Made by a program: the position numbers and the translations under genes
The notes under the pieces: model-generated
Databases searched by the model: none
What the model saw: the letters and a program-made list of their open reading frames with translations, nothing else
Told to the model about the DNA's origin: nothing
DNA from: Closterium sp. NIES-65
Lineage: Eukaryota > Streptophyta > Zygnematophyceae > Desmidiales > Closteriaceae
Length of the DNA stretch: 64,000 nucleotides
Direction: 5' to 3'
Assembly (NCBI GenBank): GCA_948144175.1
Contig: CANXME010002486.1
Span: 3,286,001-3,350,000, forward strand
Part shown: one piece after another, positions 1-13,100 of the stretch
Layout of the letters: each line of letters begins with the position of its first letter
How positions within the stretch are numbered: the first letter of the stretch is position 1

Positions 1-1685
1 GCCTATCTCAAGGGGCGCCTATCTCTAGGGGCGCCTATCTCTAGGGGCGCCTATCTTTTGGGGCGTCTATCTCTAGGGCTCCTATCTCTATGGGCACCTA
101 TCTCTAGGAGCGCCTTTCTCTAGGGGCGCCGATCTCTAGGGGCACCTGTCTCTAGGGGCGCCTATCTCTGTGGGCGCCTATCCCTAGGGGCGTCTATCTC
201 TATGGGCGCCTATCTCTAGGGGCGCCTATCTCTAGGGTGCCTATCTCTATAGGCGCCTATCTCTAGGAGCGCCTATCTCTAGAGGTGCCTATCTCTAGGG
301 GCGCCTATCTCTAGGGGCTCCTATCTCTAGGGGTGCCTATCTCTAGGGGCACCTATCTCTAGGGGCGTCTATCTCTATGGCGCCTATCTTTAGGGGCGCC
401 TATTTTTAGGGGCGCCTATCTCTAGGGGCGTCTATCTCTAGGGGCGCCTATCTCTATGGGCGCCTCTCTCTAGGGGTGCCTCTCTCTATGGGCGCCTATC
501 TCTAGGGGCGCCTATCTCTAGGGGCGCCTATCTCTAGGAGCGCCTATCTCTATGGGCTCCTATCTCTGTGGGCGCCTCTCTCTAGGGACGCCTATCTCTA
601 TGGGCACATATACCTAGGGGCGCCTATCTCTAGGGGCGCCTATCTCTGTGGGCGCCTATCCCTAGGGGCGTCTATCTCTATGGGCGCCTATCTCTAGGGG
701 CGCCTATCTCTAGGGGCGCCTATCTCTAGGGGCGCCTATCTCTAGGGTGCCTATCTCTATAGGCGCCTATCTCTAGGAGCGCCTATCTCTAGAGGTGCCT
801 ATCTCTAGGGGCGCCTATCTCTAGGGGCTCCTATCTCTAGGGGTGCCTATCTCTAGGGGCACCTATCTCTAGGGGCGTCTATCTCTATGGCGCCTATCTT
901 TAGGGGCGCCTATTTTTAGGGGCGCCTATCTCTAGGGGCGTCTATCTCTAGGGGCGCCTATCTCTATGGGCGCCTCTCTCTAGGGGTGCCTCTCTCTATG
1001 GGCGCCTATCTCTAGGGGCGCCTATCTCTAGGGGCGCCTATCTCTAGGAGCGCCTATCTCTATGGGCTCCTATCTCTGTGGGCGCCTCTCTCTAGGGACG
1101 CCTATCTCTATGGGCACATATACCTAGGGGCGCCTATCTCTAGGGGCGCCTATCTCAAGGGGCGCCTATCTCTAGGGGCGCCTATCTCTATAGGCGCCTA
1201 TCTCTATGAGCGCCTATCTCTAGGGGCGCCTATCTCTAGGGGCGCCTATCTTTTGGGGCGTCTATCTCTAGGGACCCTATCTCTATGGGCACCTATCTCT
1301 AGGAGCGCCTTTCTCTAGGGGCGCCTATCTCTAGGGGCACCTGTCTCTAGGGGCGCCATTTCTATGGGTGCCTGTCTCTAGGGGCGCCTGTCTCTATGGG
1401 CGCCTATCTCTATGGGCGCCTATCTCTATGGGCGCCTATCTCTATGGGCGCCTATCTCTAGGGGCGCCTATCTATAGGGGAGCCTCTCTATGGGCGCCTC
1501 TCTTTAGGGGCGCCTGTTTCTATGGGCCCCTATCTCTTTGGGCGCCTATCTCTATGGGCGCCTATCTCTATGGGCGCCTATCTCTAGGGGCGCCTATCTC
1601 TAGGGGCGCCTATTTCTATGGGCACCTATCTCTAGGGGCGCCTATCTCCATGGGCGCCTATTTCTATGGGCGCCTATCTCTAGGG
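1..1685. repeat. 16-bp tandem array with higher-order duplication
   Basis: About 105 head-to-tail copies of a 16-bp unit (consensus GCCTATCTCTAGGGGC) with frequent single-base variants. The same series of variants recurs: the block from about 231 to 640 reappears at about 741 to 1150 (offset 510), while the part just before it is offset by 478, so the second copy gained 32 bp, exactly two units. The variants at 1-145 recur from about 1149. Three units (48 bp) make an open frame, so the array reads as a 16-residue peptide repeat that fuses in frame to the copia sequence downstream. It is probably a minisatellite, not a gene. It runs off the left edge of the window. Confidence 0.95.
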
Positions 1686-4600
1686 CCCGGTACCGCCTCA
1701 ACGACTACTTCAACGCGACCGTCAACTTCCACTTCGGGACCTGCACAGACATCAAGAATCGTTGCCATGGCACGAACAACAGAGTCAAACATCGACTCGT
1801 GTATTACCGGCTCTCCACCGACTTACAGTCCTGATGAGCAACCGTCACCACCACCGTCGTCCCTTAACGTGAATCCAACGTACGCCGCCATCGCGAACAC
1901 TGCACCCACCGGACCAGACACATGGTTCCTCGACAGCTGTTGCGGTCATCACATGTGCTCTTCATCATGATTTCTTCAGCGCGAACGACGTCTTCCGCGA
2001 GACGTCATCATCACCATCGCCAACAACGAAAACCTGCGCACCAACAAACAAGGAGTCGTGGAGCTTCAGTCAAACGAAACAAACGTTATCCTCCAACTAA
2101 ACAAAGTACTCGTCGTCGACAACCTCGACTTCAACTTACTGAGCGTGAGCCAACTCATGTCGAAAGGCGTTCACCTGGAGTGCGACTCCGAGGCCCTGGA
2201 AATCCGTCTTTACCACGGAAAAGGGGGGGTCTTCATCGGCCGCGCAATCCAACAAGATGACGTGTTCGTCCTCGATTTCGTCCCTGACAAAGGCACCGCA
2301 GACAGCGACGGCATAGTCGCTCTCGCACCTTGGACGCATCCGCCAGACCTCGACCCGAACTTCAGTCCTGAAGGCTTCTGGTACTCTCGTACCATTCCCG
2401 AAGCTGAACGCACCAACGCGCTTGCCGTCCTGCAAACACAAGCAAACAACACCTGAGTCAGCACCCGTCATCGAAACAACAACTGCACCCGTCATAGCAC
2501 CAACAACCACCGAACCTGCAGTTGAAGAACCAACCGTCGTCACGGAACAACCTTCCGAAAATCCACAGCCCGGTCCCTCCGTCGCACCACCACCTCTCAT
2601 CATCGACACGCCACCGACAGCCGCCCAACAGTTAACGCCAGCACCACGCGCCGTTCATCGAAGTGCAGCAACACACGCCGCCTTTTTCGCTAACGCAGAC
2701 TTCTATCAACGCTCCGTCGGCCACAGCGCCTCCGAAGACATCTGGCATCAACGTCTTGGACATCCTGGAAACAAAACACTTTACAGCACAATACGAGCCG
2801 GAGTGTTAGACAAGAACGCCCTACTTCTTCCCAACGGACGTGAACTCAAACGACCACGCGGCACCTGCTTCATCTGCCCAGAAGCAGATCTGCCTCACCA
2901 ACCGTTCCCGTCACACCACAATCCGAGCACCCCCGTTTATCAACCACTCGAGAAAGTCTACAGTGACATACTATACATACCTCGAACTGAAGGACGTGAG
3001 ATCTGAACTACGTCATCACTTTCATCGACGCCGCAACGCGATATGTCTGGCACGTCAACTTACCGTCACGAGACATGGCTCTAGAAGCCTTCACAGCCTG
3101 GCTACCTGTCGTTGAAACAGAGTCGGGAGCGAAACTGAAGAGTTTTCAGTCAGATGGCGCAAAGGAGTACCAGTCAAACCACCTCACGCAGTTCTTGGCA
3201 GAAAGAGGCATCAAACGCCTCATCTCTCTTCCTTACGCTCACCAACAGCAGGGTGTGGCAGAAAGGATGAACAGGACCCTGCAGACAACCATGCGAAAGC
3301 TGCTACGTGGAACTCGACTGCCCAACTCAGAATGGCCAGCAGCGATGGACCACGCTGTCCTCCTGCACAACTTGCTGTCCTCGTCTTCACTGCCCAACAA
3401 CGCATCTCCGCACCTCTTGTGGACTGGGAAGCTGGGCAACACAAAAATGTTACGAGTTTTTGGGTGTATGGTACAGTACCGCCCACACACTGCACGCGCA
3501 GGGAGATTCTCGCAACGTGCACAGTGGGGTCTACACCTCGGGCTGGCAAAACATTACGAAGCCTGGCGAATCTTCGACGTCCACACAAAGGAAACAGTAG
3601 CAGCACGTGACGTTATCTTCTACGAGCGACTCACCCTCAACCATTACCTGGACAACATCGCACGCCACGTCGACCCCACCGGCGGATTTTCTGGTTCCCG
3701 AGCCTTCGCTTCACCATCCGACGCTGCTGACTGGGAAGAAGAAAACGTCGACGGCGCCTCCGAAGCTGCTGGACCCCTTCCCTACGGCTCAGTCCCAATC
3801 CCCATGGACGAGGAAAATCCTCGCGACAGCAACAATGCCGACGTCTACTACCATTTCGCCGACAATGGTTACGTAACACCCCAACCCGTCAACACCGACA
3901 TCTCTGAACGATACGGCCCCGGATTCGCACCTGATCCTGAAGCGGGAGACGAAGCAGTCTATCCCGAGGATCCCTTGCTGAACCGTCACACCCCCAGCGG
4001 ACTCCAAGTCCTGGACTCGTCGCTGCAGTGCACGGGCCTTCGTCGCCACCTGAAGAGCCTCGCTCTGTCAAGCAGGCTCTGGGGGGGGGGAACACAAAGA
4101 AAAATGGCGCGAAGCCATGGAAAAGGAGTTAAAAGCGCTTTCAGACCGCAACACCTGGAAGATCGTCCCTGCATCACTCGCACAAGACAGACCCATTCTC
4201 TCCGGAAAATGGGTATTCCGGATCAAAACCAACTGCGACGGAACCATCGAACGATTTAAAGCTCGATGGGTCGTCCGCGGATTCGACCAAGAGTATGGTC
4301 GCGACTTCACTGAAACTTTTGCACCAGTCAGTCGACATACTTCCCTGCGTATACTCCTCGCCATCGCCGCCTCACGTCGCCGCCCACTCCGACAAATCGA
4401 CGTCGCCAACGCTTTTATGTACGCCCCAGTCGACGCTGAAATCTTCGTCAAACAGCCCCACGGGTTCGTCGACGACCCTTCCCTCGTCTGCCAACTACTT
4501 AAATCACTATACGGAATTAAGCAGGCACCGCGACTCTGGCAGCAGTACCTGCACGCACGACTCAACGCATCGGATTCAACCAACTGCCCCATGACCAGGG

Positions 4601-5750
4601 CATGTATCGCCTCACTCACGACAACGACTACGTCCTGCTAATCGTCTACGTCGACGATTTACTTTACATCGGGTCAACTACCACCATCGTCACCAGGTTC
4701 GAAAGGGAGCTTCAGACAGATCTCTCCCTCACAGTCTCACCTAACGTCACGCAGTACCTAGGGCTCAACATCCTCGACGAAGACAACGCCATTCGTCTCA
4801 GCGCCTCAAAATACGCAAGCACTATCGCCGAACGCTTCTGCATCACACCGACGCACGTCGCAACACCCTACAGTCACCTATCGCTCGATCCAACCGAAGA
4901 AACCAACCCACTGCCGTCTGCTGGAATCCAAGAATATCAACAGAAACTGGGCTGCCTACTCTTTGCCGCCGTTACGTGCCGACCGGACTTATCCTACAGC
5001 GCCAGTCAACTAGCGACCTACCTCAAGCGCCCAGAACAACGTCACCTCAAGGAACTCAACCGTGCCCTTCTCTACTTCATCTCGACGCCAACAGTTGGCT
5101 TAACGTATCACAAGAGCACGACGACCGACCTAAAACTACTCGGCTACGTCGACGCTGATCATGCTGCTGATCGTGTCGATCGTCGCTCTCGCACCGTCTA
5201 CATCTACCGTCTCGAGCCCGTCGGAACTATCTCCTGGCAATCAAGTAAGCAGGAACTCGTCGCACTATCATCTGCTGAAGCAGAGTATATTGCTCTCTGC
5301 ACCGCTACCAAGGAAGGTCTGTACCTGCGCGAACTGCTGGAAGAAGCGAAAATTGCGAAAGTACCCAGCTTCTCGCTTTTCTGCGACAACCAGTCCGCGA
5401 TACGGATCGCGAACAAGAATGGCTTTGCCAACAGAACCAAGCATATCGTACTGCGATACTTCTTCGTGAAAGGCGAAATTGAGAAGGGAATGTCAGAATA
5501 TTATTCTTATGTTCTAGCCTGTAGTGGGGTGCTCTATAGCGAGTACAACCCTTCTAGGGTTTGCTATTTGTATCCCCATTTCTGCTAGTTCATTCCTCTT
5601 TCTTTCTTCAAACTTTGACAGGGAAAACTCCAGCTGGACTACTGGCCGAACACCGAGATGGCAGCAGATTATCTCACCAAGAAGCTACCAGATCTCTTTG
5701 TCTTGCCTTTTCAGGATGGAAAAGCATGTGTTCCAATACATCTTAACTGA
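1686..5750 (+). pseudogene. Copia element A, degenerate gag-pol (plus strand)
   Basis: Ty1/copia polyprotein remains in family order: protease (TWFLDSCCGHHM near 1920, with DSC in place of the usual DSG), pre-integrase His/Cys region (WHQRLGHPG near 2750, then C-X2-C), integrase core (SDGAKEY; E in GVAERMNRT near 3255), reverse transcriptase (KWVFRIKT near 4210, YGIKQAP near 4510, YVDD near 4655) and RNase H (VDADHA near 5150, SSAEAEYI near 5270, CDNQSAI near 5390). The frame is broken by an in-frame TGA at 1968, shifts near 2450, 3005 and 4590, and an 11-G run near 4080. An inserted LTR (5491-5620) splits RNase H; the tail resumes at 5626 and ends in TGA at 5748. No LTR pair is visible: the left side meets the tandem array and the right side meets Harbinger sequence. 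Confidence 0.9.
5491..5620 (+). mobile_element. Solo LTR (130 bp) inside copia A RNase H
   Basis: A 130-bp TG...CA segment flanked by an exact 5-bp duplication, GGGAA (5486-5490 and 5621-5625). It matches, in reverse complement, the LTR of element I at 55074-55197. Removing the LTR plus one GGGAA rejoins the RNase H frame of copia A, so this is an LTR left after recombination removed the rest of a short-LTR copia of the D-I lineage. Confidence 0.93.
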
Positions 5751-5765
5751 ATACTCAATGGTCAG

Positions 5766-6016
5766 ATGTTTAGTCGTAACTGCTTCACACCAGACCTCCG
5801 AGTTGCATTGGCACTTACAAGGCTAGGACACCGATGGACGCACCGTCTGTTGGGTCTGCACTTTGGCGTTAATCGGAACACGGCCATGACTGTCTGTGAT
5901 GACTTTGAAGCCTTCATGTTGAACAAATCAGGCCCCGTGCACTGACCTAAAGAAGCTGACCTCCTTCGAATGGAGCGTGAATTCGTCCGGTTGGGCAGCA
6001 TCCCTGGCATCGTGGG
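5766..6016 (+). pseudogene. PIF/Harbinger transposase, 5' fragment
   Basis: Reads as the N-terminal part of a DDE_4 (HARBI1-type) transposase: a helical region containing ALALTRLGHRW and a FGVNRNTAMTVCDDFEAF segment like the family's 'vs.sTvs.vv..f' pattern, then EREFVRLGSIPGIVG, like the family's 'F..i.gfPgviGaiD'. An in-frame TGA lies at 5943. The frame is cut at 6016 by copia B (duplicated target GTGGG) and resumes without a shift at 19671. The upstream part of the N-terminus and the transposon's left end are not identified; the boundary with copia A lies near 5750. Confidence 0.75.
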
Positions 6017-6937
6017 TGTGGAGATAACTACTACAATGGGAGCTAGACTACAGGCTAGGCATGGGTGCTCGTGTGATCTCTGCGTTCGTTGGTCCTTAGT
6101 CGTTTTCCTAGTGCACACACTGCTTGCTAGTTCATGGAGCAAATTGGCAAGAGTTTCACTAGAGAAAGTTGACAACAATGGTACAGTGAAGTTGACATGG
6201 CAAGACTACAGCAGAGCTAGCATGCAAGCACGTCGACTGCCAGCGCGGCATGGTCGACCGCGTTCCAGCACGACTTGGTCGACTGCGCTCAAGCAGTGCA
6301 AAGTCGACGGTGTGCCAACATCGCAGGTTGACGGCGTGCCAGCGCTGCTCACGCAGAACAGCAGCGCACCGGCTTCGCAGGTGCTCGCAGATGATTGGCG
6401 TGCTAGACTTTGTCACCTACACAACTCACATATCAAGTCAACCTGGTGCTGACGATTGCATCTGATCAGCCACGTTGACCTCGGGATACCACTACCGAAG
6501 TCGGACTCACCAACTTTGCCTGGGCGACCGTCGCACTCCTACGCCGAACCTCGTCACTCAAGTTACCTGGTCGACAGGGCAACCACGTCGACCAGCTGCT
6601 CCCGTACATGCCCGTCGACCTCCCAAGTTGTCGGCCACCTCCAAGTCGACCTCACCAGGCCGACCACGCCCCACGTCACTCCAGGTCGACAAGTTCCACG
6701 TCGACCAGCACTTCTGGTCGACCAGCTCCGTGTCGACCAGCGCAGTTGTTAGCCGACCTCCCTGAAGTTGGCGCCACCCTACCCTGAAGTCGGCGCCCGT
6801 GCAGTGGTCGCCGTGCAGGTCGACCTCCTCGTCAACCAGCTCGCCCACTGCTGCAGGTCGGCTGCTCCCCTCACATCCGACCACGAAGTCGGCTCCGCCC
6901 AAGCGAGGACAGAGCCAATACACAACTCCCGTTGACA
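6017..6937 (-). repeat. Copia B 3' LTR (921 bp), GTCGAC-rich
   Basis: Left-hand LTR of B, TG...CA. It matches 18805-19665 except for length differences: it carries an extra ~85 bp around 6344-6430 and lacks a ~30-bp GTCGACC stretch found in the other copy. It contains at least 13 GTCGAC palindromes, mostly as GGTCGACC or CGTCGACC at short spacing. Confidence 0.92.
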
Positions 6938-7067
6938 CTCCCCTGCCGCGTACACGCTTGGGCCCCCCCAGCCCATAAGGCAGTACTCCTCGAAGAATAG
7001 CTTGTCGACGTGCACCCAACTCACAGCACGTCATCCACCGCACCAGCCATGCGAGAGGGCATGGCAC

Positions 7068-9285
7068 CTACTGCAGCACCTCGTCAACTTCGTCGCCCAC
7101 GTCGGCCAAGCGCACCTGGCCGATGGCGACCGAGCACCGGTTGAAGGTTGGATAGTGCAGCGCCTTCGTCAGGAAGTCGGCCGGCTGCTCAGCGGTCGGG
7201 ATGTACTTCAGCGAGAACTTCCCGTGCTTCACCATGTGCTGTAGCCAAGCCTGTCGCCGCTCCATGTGCTTGAGGTTGCCTGTTAACCCCATGCCCTTGG
7301 TGACTGTGATGGCCGACTTGTTGTCCACCAGAAGGACGGTCGGCTTCCCGGCATCCAGCTGCCGGAACTCTTTGAGGAGGAAGCGATGTCGACGTCCCTC
7401 CTTGCCGGCTTCGGTGGCTGCCACGTACTCTGACTCGGTCGACGAAAGCGTCGTGCACTTGATGCGCTGGCTCAACCAGGAGACTGCGGCCCCTCTGTAG
7501 CTGCCCGTGCTCGTCCTGTTCTGCTTGTCACCGGCGTTTTCGGCGTCTACGTATCCGACCAGCTCCAGCGACTCATATCCACCGCCGAACTCCAGGGCGG
7601 TGTCACGCGTGTTGGCGAGGTAGGCGAGGCAGCGGTCGATCTCGCGCCATTGCTGGTCGCTCCTCACCGTGAGGCCGCTCCCCAGCTTGCTGCAGGCGAA
7701 GGCAATGTCCGGCCTTGTCGTCCTAGCCGCGAACTGCCGCGAGCCAACCTACTGTCGGTACTCCTCCTCCTGACGCTCTTGTGCCTCCTCGTCATCAAAG
7801 GTGAGCTCGGCGTAGGCGTCGACCGAAACTGGCGTGTTTGGGGTGCACCCAGTCTGCTCCTCGTCGATGAAGCGCCTACGCAGCTTGTCGGCGTAGCCCT
7901 ACTGATGCAGCCACAACTTCCCTGCCGACCTGTCGCGGAAGATCTCCAGCCCAAGGTACTTCTGCACCTGCGAGATCTCACGCATTTTGAAGGCGGACGC
8001 CAGCAGCTCCTTCAGCTCTTTCAGCATCCCAGTGCTGCAGCTGGCGGCGAGCAGGTCGTCGACATAGACCAACACCCAGCAGGCCACTCCGTCGTCGCCG
8101 ACCTTGAAGTACAGAGCCTCGTCGACCTGGCTCTTCTTCCACCTGGCGCCGACCACCGGCGACTGCTTCAGGCCGTACAGGCTCTTCAGCAGCTTACACG
8201 CCCGGCCGGTTCTGTCGTTGAAGTAGTCTGGCTAGGACATATAGAGCACCCGATCGAGCTTGCTCTGCAGGAAGGCGTTCTTCATGTCGAGCGGCATCAG
8301 GTTTAGGTTGAGAACAACGACAATGCTGAGGAAGATCCTCAGCGTGACGTAGCTGCCCACCGGCGTGAACGTCTTGTTGTAGTCGGCGCCATACACCTTC
8401 GTGAAGCCCTTCACGACCAGCCTCGTCTTCTCGCGCTCGACGGTGTCATCGACGTGGTACTTCGTCGTCAACACCCACTGGTTCTTCATGATGTTCACCC
8501 CCGGCGGGCGTTCCACCAGCTCCCAAGTGCCCATGTTGATGAGGCTGCGGATCTCCTCCTCCATGGCGGCCTTCACCGTCGGGCCCTTCCAGCTCGCCAA
8601 AGCCACCTTCACCGTCATCGTCAAGATTTCCCAACGGTGCTCGGGGTTGACCAGTATGTCAGGGTCGAGCCCCGAAAACTCCTCATCTTCCTCGGCGTCG
8701 TCGTACAGCAGGTCGTCGCCATCGTCCACGTTGTACACTGTGGTGAAGGCAGCGGGGACGAAGAATTCCTGCAGCCTCCGAACTCGATCCGACTTCCGAG
8801 GTTCAGGCCAAACCTCCACCACGTCACTCTTGGTGGACTCCCCGGCGTCCCCTCCTTCGTCACCGTCTTCACTGCCCTCGTCGTCCTGCTGCACCTCGGT
8901 CGACTTCCTGGTCGACCTCTCCCCTGTGGTCGGCTTCCCTGCCAACTACCTGGTTGCCGACTGCTCCGTGGTCGGCTTCACTGGTGCCTGCTCTCCTGTC
9001 GGCTGCTGCTCCTCGACCTGCTCCTCCCCTGTTGACGCCGGCTTCAATCCCACGTCGACTTGCCACTCGTCACGTTGATGCCCTCGGCCACCGGCGATGC
9101 CCTTGGCCGGCGCTGAAGGCGACATCCCACTACTCCCCTCATTACCGGAGGCCGACATAGGAGCCATCCCGTGCAAGTCGGCCACGAGGGGAGGGGCAGG
9201 GGTCGTAGGGGAAGGGGAAGGAGGACGGACGACCTCGGCGTCCTCAGCAGCAAGCTTACCGACCTCGGCGAGCAGAGGCAGCGTC
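7068..9285 (-). pseudogene. Copia B reverse transcriptase and RNase H (3' half of pol)
   Basis: One frame runs through RT (KNQWVLTTKY near 8480, LYGLKQSP near 8170, YVDD near 8060) and RNase H (GYVDAENAGD near 7550, SSTESEY near 7440, VDNKSAI near 7320, ADFLTKALHY near 7170). It is interrupted by TAG codons at 8232-8234, 7899-7901 and about 7751. The first two replace an expected CAG (Gln). The acidic, Pro/Ser-rich region at 8.6-9.28 kb is the integrase-RT linker; it is cut at 9285 by copia C. The frame ends in TAG at 7068. Confidence 0.88.
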
Positions 9286-10114
9286 TGTTATAGACACAGT
9301 AGGCTCTAATGTGCCTAAAACGAATGATAGAGTGCAGAGTCGGATTTCTGCACAGCGGCTTTAAACGTTCATAGCGTTCTGGTCACAGCTTCAAATAACT
9401 TGATTCAACTTGGATCTGGAGCGTCTTATTGTCGCCTACACTAGGCAATTTAGATCTCACGATTTGACCAAGTATTGACGACACACCGTTGGTTTGAACG
9501 AACGGCACTATGGCAGCCACTATAGTCTTAGAACACAATATAGGAAGAGTTAGGGAGAGTTACGAGTTGGGAATGACTCCCAGCTCCTACAAATCCCAAG
9601 AGCCGAGGTACAGTGATGTGGAACAGTGCCACACTGTCCCCAACCACGAAGGGTCTCGAAACTACCCTTCAATAGGGCCTACACCAAGTGAAATGTTACA
9701 CTACACAAAGTAATGTAACTATCTTCAATATCTTGAGGTGTACCCTTTTGGCGAGCTTCGAAATCACTTGAGGCTTGACACCAAGGCTCGGGCTCTTCAT
9801 CACAAACTCATCCTTGAGTTCTTGATGGGTCTGCTGCACACACCTGCGACACACCGAACGTTCGACACAGGACAAAATAGAAACCGCGCACGACAAAATA
9901 GAGACCGCGTGCGAGACACAAACGACCGCGTAACACACGTCTAGCGATAACTCGCTATTGACTCAACACACACACTCGACATCATGACTCAACATTCACA
10001 CACAATTATAAGCATGAAATATATATTATCCCATGCCCTCATACCATTCCATACACACACACATGCATGCACACGGACAACAAGCCGAGTGCAAACCATA
10101 GGGTTGCACCAACA
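9286..10114 (-). repeat. Copia C 3' LTR (829 bp)
   Basis: Direct repeat of 14960-15788 with the same length and TG...CA ends. The GCGTC target duplication lies immediately left of it. Confidence 0.96.
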
Positions 10115-10155
10115 AACTCCCCCTCGGATTGTTGGCCTTAGGATTTGTTGCTCTC

Positions 10156-13100
10156 TCAGTTCAGAGCCATCCCAGCCAGCTTGCAACACTTCCAATGCTG
10201 CTGCTCCACCAGCCTCTTGGTCATAGTGTCAGCCGGCTGCCCCGTGGTCTTCACGTAGCGCAACTCAACTTCACCCGCGGTTACCATGCTCCTCGTCCAA
10301 TGCCACTTCACCCTCATGTGCTTCGTGAGTCCATGCAACACAGGGTTCTTAGCAAGAGAAATGGCACCCTGGCTGTCACAATACAGTGGGGTAGGTCCTT
10401 GCTGCTCCTCCCCCAATTCAGCCAACAAACGCCGCTGCCACACAATCTCCCGTACGGCACGGAAGAGTGCCATATACTCGGACTCCACCGAGCTCAAAGC
10501 TTGGTCAACCTGCTTCTTGCTCTCCCAAGCAGTTGGGCCTCCACCAACACAGCATATGAAGCCTCCCACACTTGTCATGTCCTCTGGTTCTCATGCATAT
10601 GAAGCATCCGAGTAGGCGGTGAGGAACAAACGCCCGGGTTCAACACCATCCGCGCCCTTTTGGCGCCTTTGTGCCGCCGCCAAGTATTGCAGCCCAACAG
10701 TCGGTGTTTGGCCAAGATACTTGGCCACCCTCATTCCAGCTGCTACCTGCTCCTCATTAGGGCATTGCACAACCCTAGCCAGCTGCCCGGTAGCAAACGC
10801 GACGTCCGGTCGGGTGTTTACCGCCGCATACATGAGGCTGCCCACCAACGAATGAAATCGGCGCCTCTCCTCTTCTCCAACGCTCTCCTCCTCTGGCCCC
10901 TTCACACACTTGAACCCAGAGGGAAAGGGAATAGCCACATGACCTTCACTCTGGCCGAAGTTGGCAGCCAACGCCTCCAGGTACTTCCGTTGGTGCACTC
11001 GCATGCTCCGCTTCTCCACGTCTCGTTCGATGTGAAGCCCAAGGTAGAAGTTCACGTCACCAAGGGACTTGCACTTGAACTTGTCATGCAGCTTCAGCAT
11101 CACCTCCTTCACAAGGTCAGAGGAGGGTGAGAATATGAGAATGTCATCCACATAAACCACCATGAAGCTCCTCTGCTCCCCCTCGCCAAGCATGAACAAG
11201 GAGTGATCGGCCGTTGAGGGGGTGAAGCCGATCTCCTCCAACACTTTGCGCAGCTTCATGTACCATTGCCTAGGGGCCTGCTTCAGCCCATAGAGGGCCT
11301 TCTTCAGCTTCCACACTCTGCCACTACCATCATCAAACCCCTCTGGCTGCGCCATAAAAATCTCCTCCTCAAGGATGCCGTTAAGGAATGCCGTCACAAT
11401 GTCCATTTGCTTCACCACCCATCCTTTGATGGCGGCTCCCGCGAATAGGGTTCGCAGCGTCGTCGGCTTCACCACAGGGGCAAACAACTCCTTGAAGTCC
11501 ACCTTCTCCTTCTGCTGGTACCCCTTGGCTACAAGCCTGGACTTGTAACGCTCGATCTTGCCGTCGGCATCCGACTTGATTTTGAAGAGCCACTTGGACG
11601 TTATCGCCGTACGCCCCTCCGGTAGCTCCACCAATTCAAACGTGTCATTCTCCTTGATGCTCTTCAGCTCACTCTCCATGGCCTTCTTCCACTCCTCAGC
11701 ATCACTACTTTCCAAAGCCTCCTTGAGAGTTGCTGGTTCTCCCGGCATCTCCACCGGAGAGAAGAACGCGAAGGCACACTCCTCGTAGTCACTCTCCTCG
11801 TCATCTCCGACCATCATTGCCGCTCCGGCCAGGGCTGTCTTGCCTTGCTTTCCAAGTGCATCATAGGTCAGCCTATTAGGGGGTTGAACTCTCCTCTTCC
11901 CCCTTCCTTCCTCCTCAGCTGCAGGGACTTGAAGGCCTTGGCGTTGCTGCGGTGTGGCTCGAATCCGTGGAGCACTCGTGGTACGGGAAGGGAGTGACGG
12001 TGCACGCTCGCTCACTTGCTGCACCTCCTCCTCTTCTTCCTCTGCATCATTGGCCTCCTCTCCCCCATTCACAAGGGAGGATTGCCTCGTGGTTGTGCTG
12101 CCGGTGCTCAGCTCCAAAGGCAGCTCCACATGCTCCAAACCGGAACTCTTCACCTCCCCAAACCGCACGCCTATCTTCGCCTCATTCTCCGCCTTCCAAT
12201 CCTTGTACATGAAGTTCTCCATGAACTTGCAGTCCCTGCTCACCAAGAACTTCTTGGTGAATGGGTCCCAAAAAATCCATCCCTTGCTGTTTTGAGCCAT
12301 GCCCAAGTGCACGGCCCACACCGCCTTGGCACCAAGCTTGTTGTGCCGAAGATGCTTAGGCGCAAGCGCCGTGCACATGCACCCGAACACCCGAAGCATA
12401 TCCACCTTTGGCTTCCTTCCTAGCCACTCCACATAGGGCACCCATTTGTCTGCTCCCACATGAGTCAAGGCTCTGTTCTTGGCCACACACGCGCTTCGCA
12501 CTGCATCACGCCAGAAATAGTCGGGTAGCCCGGCTTCAATGAGCAACCCGCGTGCCGCCTCCGTAATCGTCCGATTCGCTCGCTCGGCGATGCCGTTCAT
12601 TGCAGGGGAGTATGGCATGGTGAGGGAGTGCCGAATACCATTCTTCTTCAGCCACAACCCAAACTCCTTGCTCAGGAACTCTCCCCCTCGATCGGTGCGG
12701 ATTGACTTGACTAGACGGTCTTGTTGCCGGTCCACCATCGGGAACCAATCCGTCTTCAACGTTTCAGCCACGTCGCTCTTCTTGGCCAGCACGTACACCC
12801 AAGTCATACGGGTGTAGACGTCCACAATAGTGAGGAAGTACTCAGCTCCAGCAGCTCCAAGCTTCAGGGGGCCCACCACATCCATCACCACCTCATCAAG
12901 TGGTGCCTTAGCCGTTGCCTCCGAACTAGAGAATGGGAAACGTGTGAACTTGGCTTGCATGCACGTCGGGCAGCCAAGTACCTCATCGGGCTCCCCCTTC
13001 ACACGTATGCCAGCAACCATCTCATTCTTAACTAGCTGGTGCAAGATAGGCAGGGCCACATGCCCCATTCGCCGATGCAAGGTAAGCCAAAAACACTCCC

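Noticed and set aside
1..1685. CRISPR-like array or repeat-protein gene
   Set aside because: The 16-bp units are contiguous with no spacers, and the peptide repeat only follows from 3 x 16 bp being a multiple of three; eukaryotic context.
9510..9938. Small proteins repeated at 9.5-9.9 kb and 15.2-15.6 kb
   Set aside because: They lie inside the two LTRs of copia C and appear twice only because the LTRs are direct repeats.
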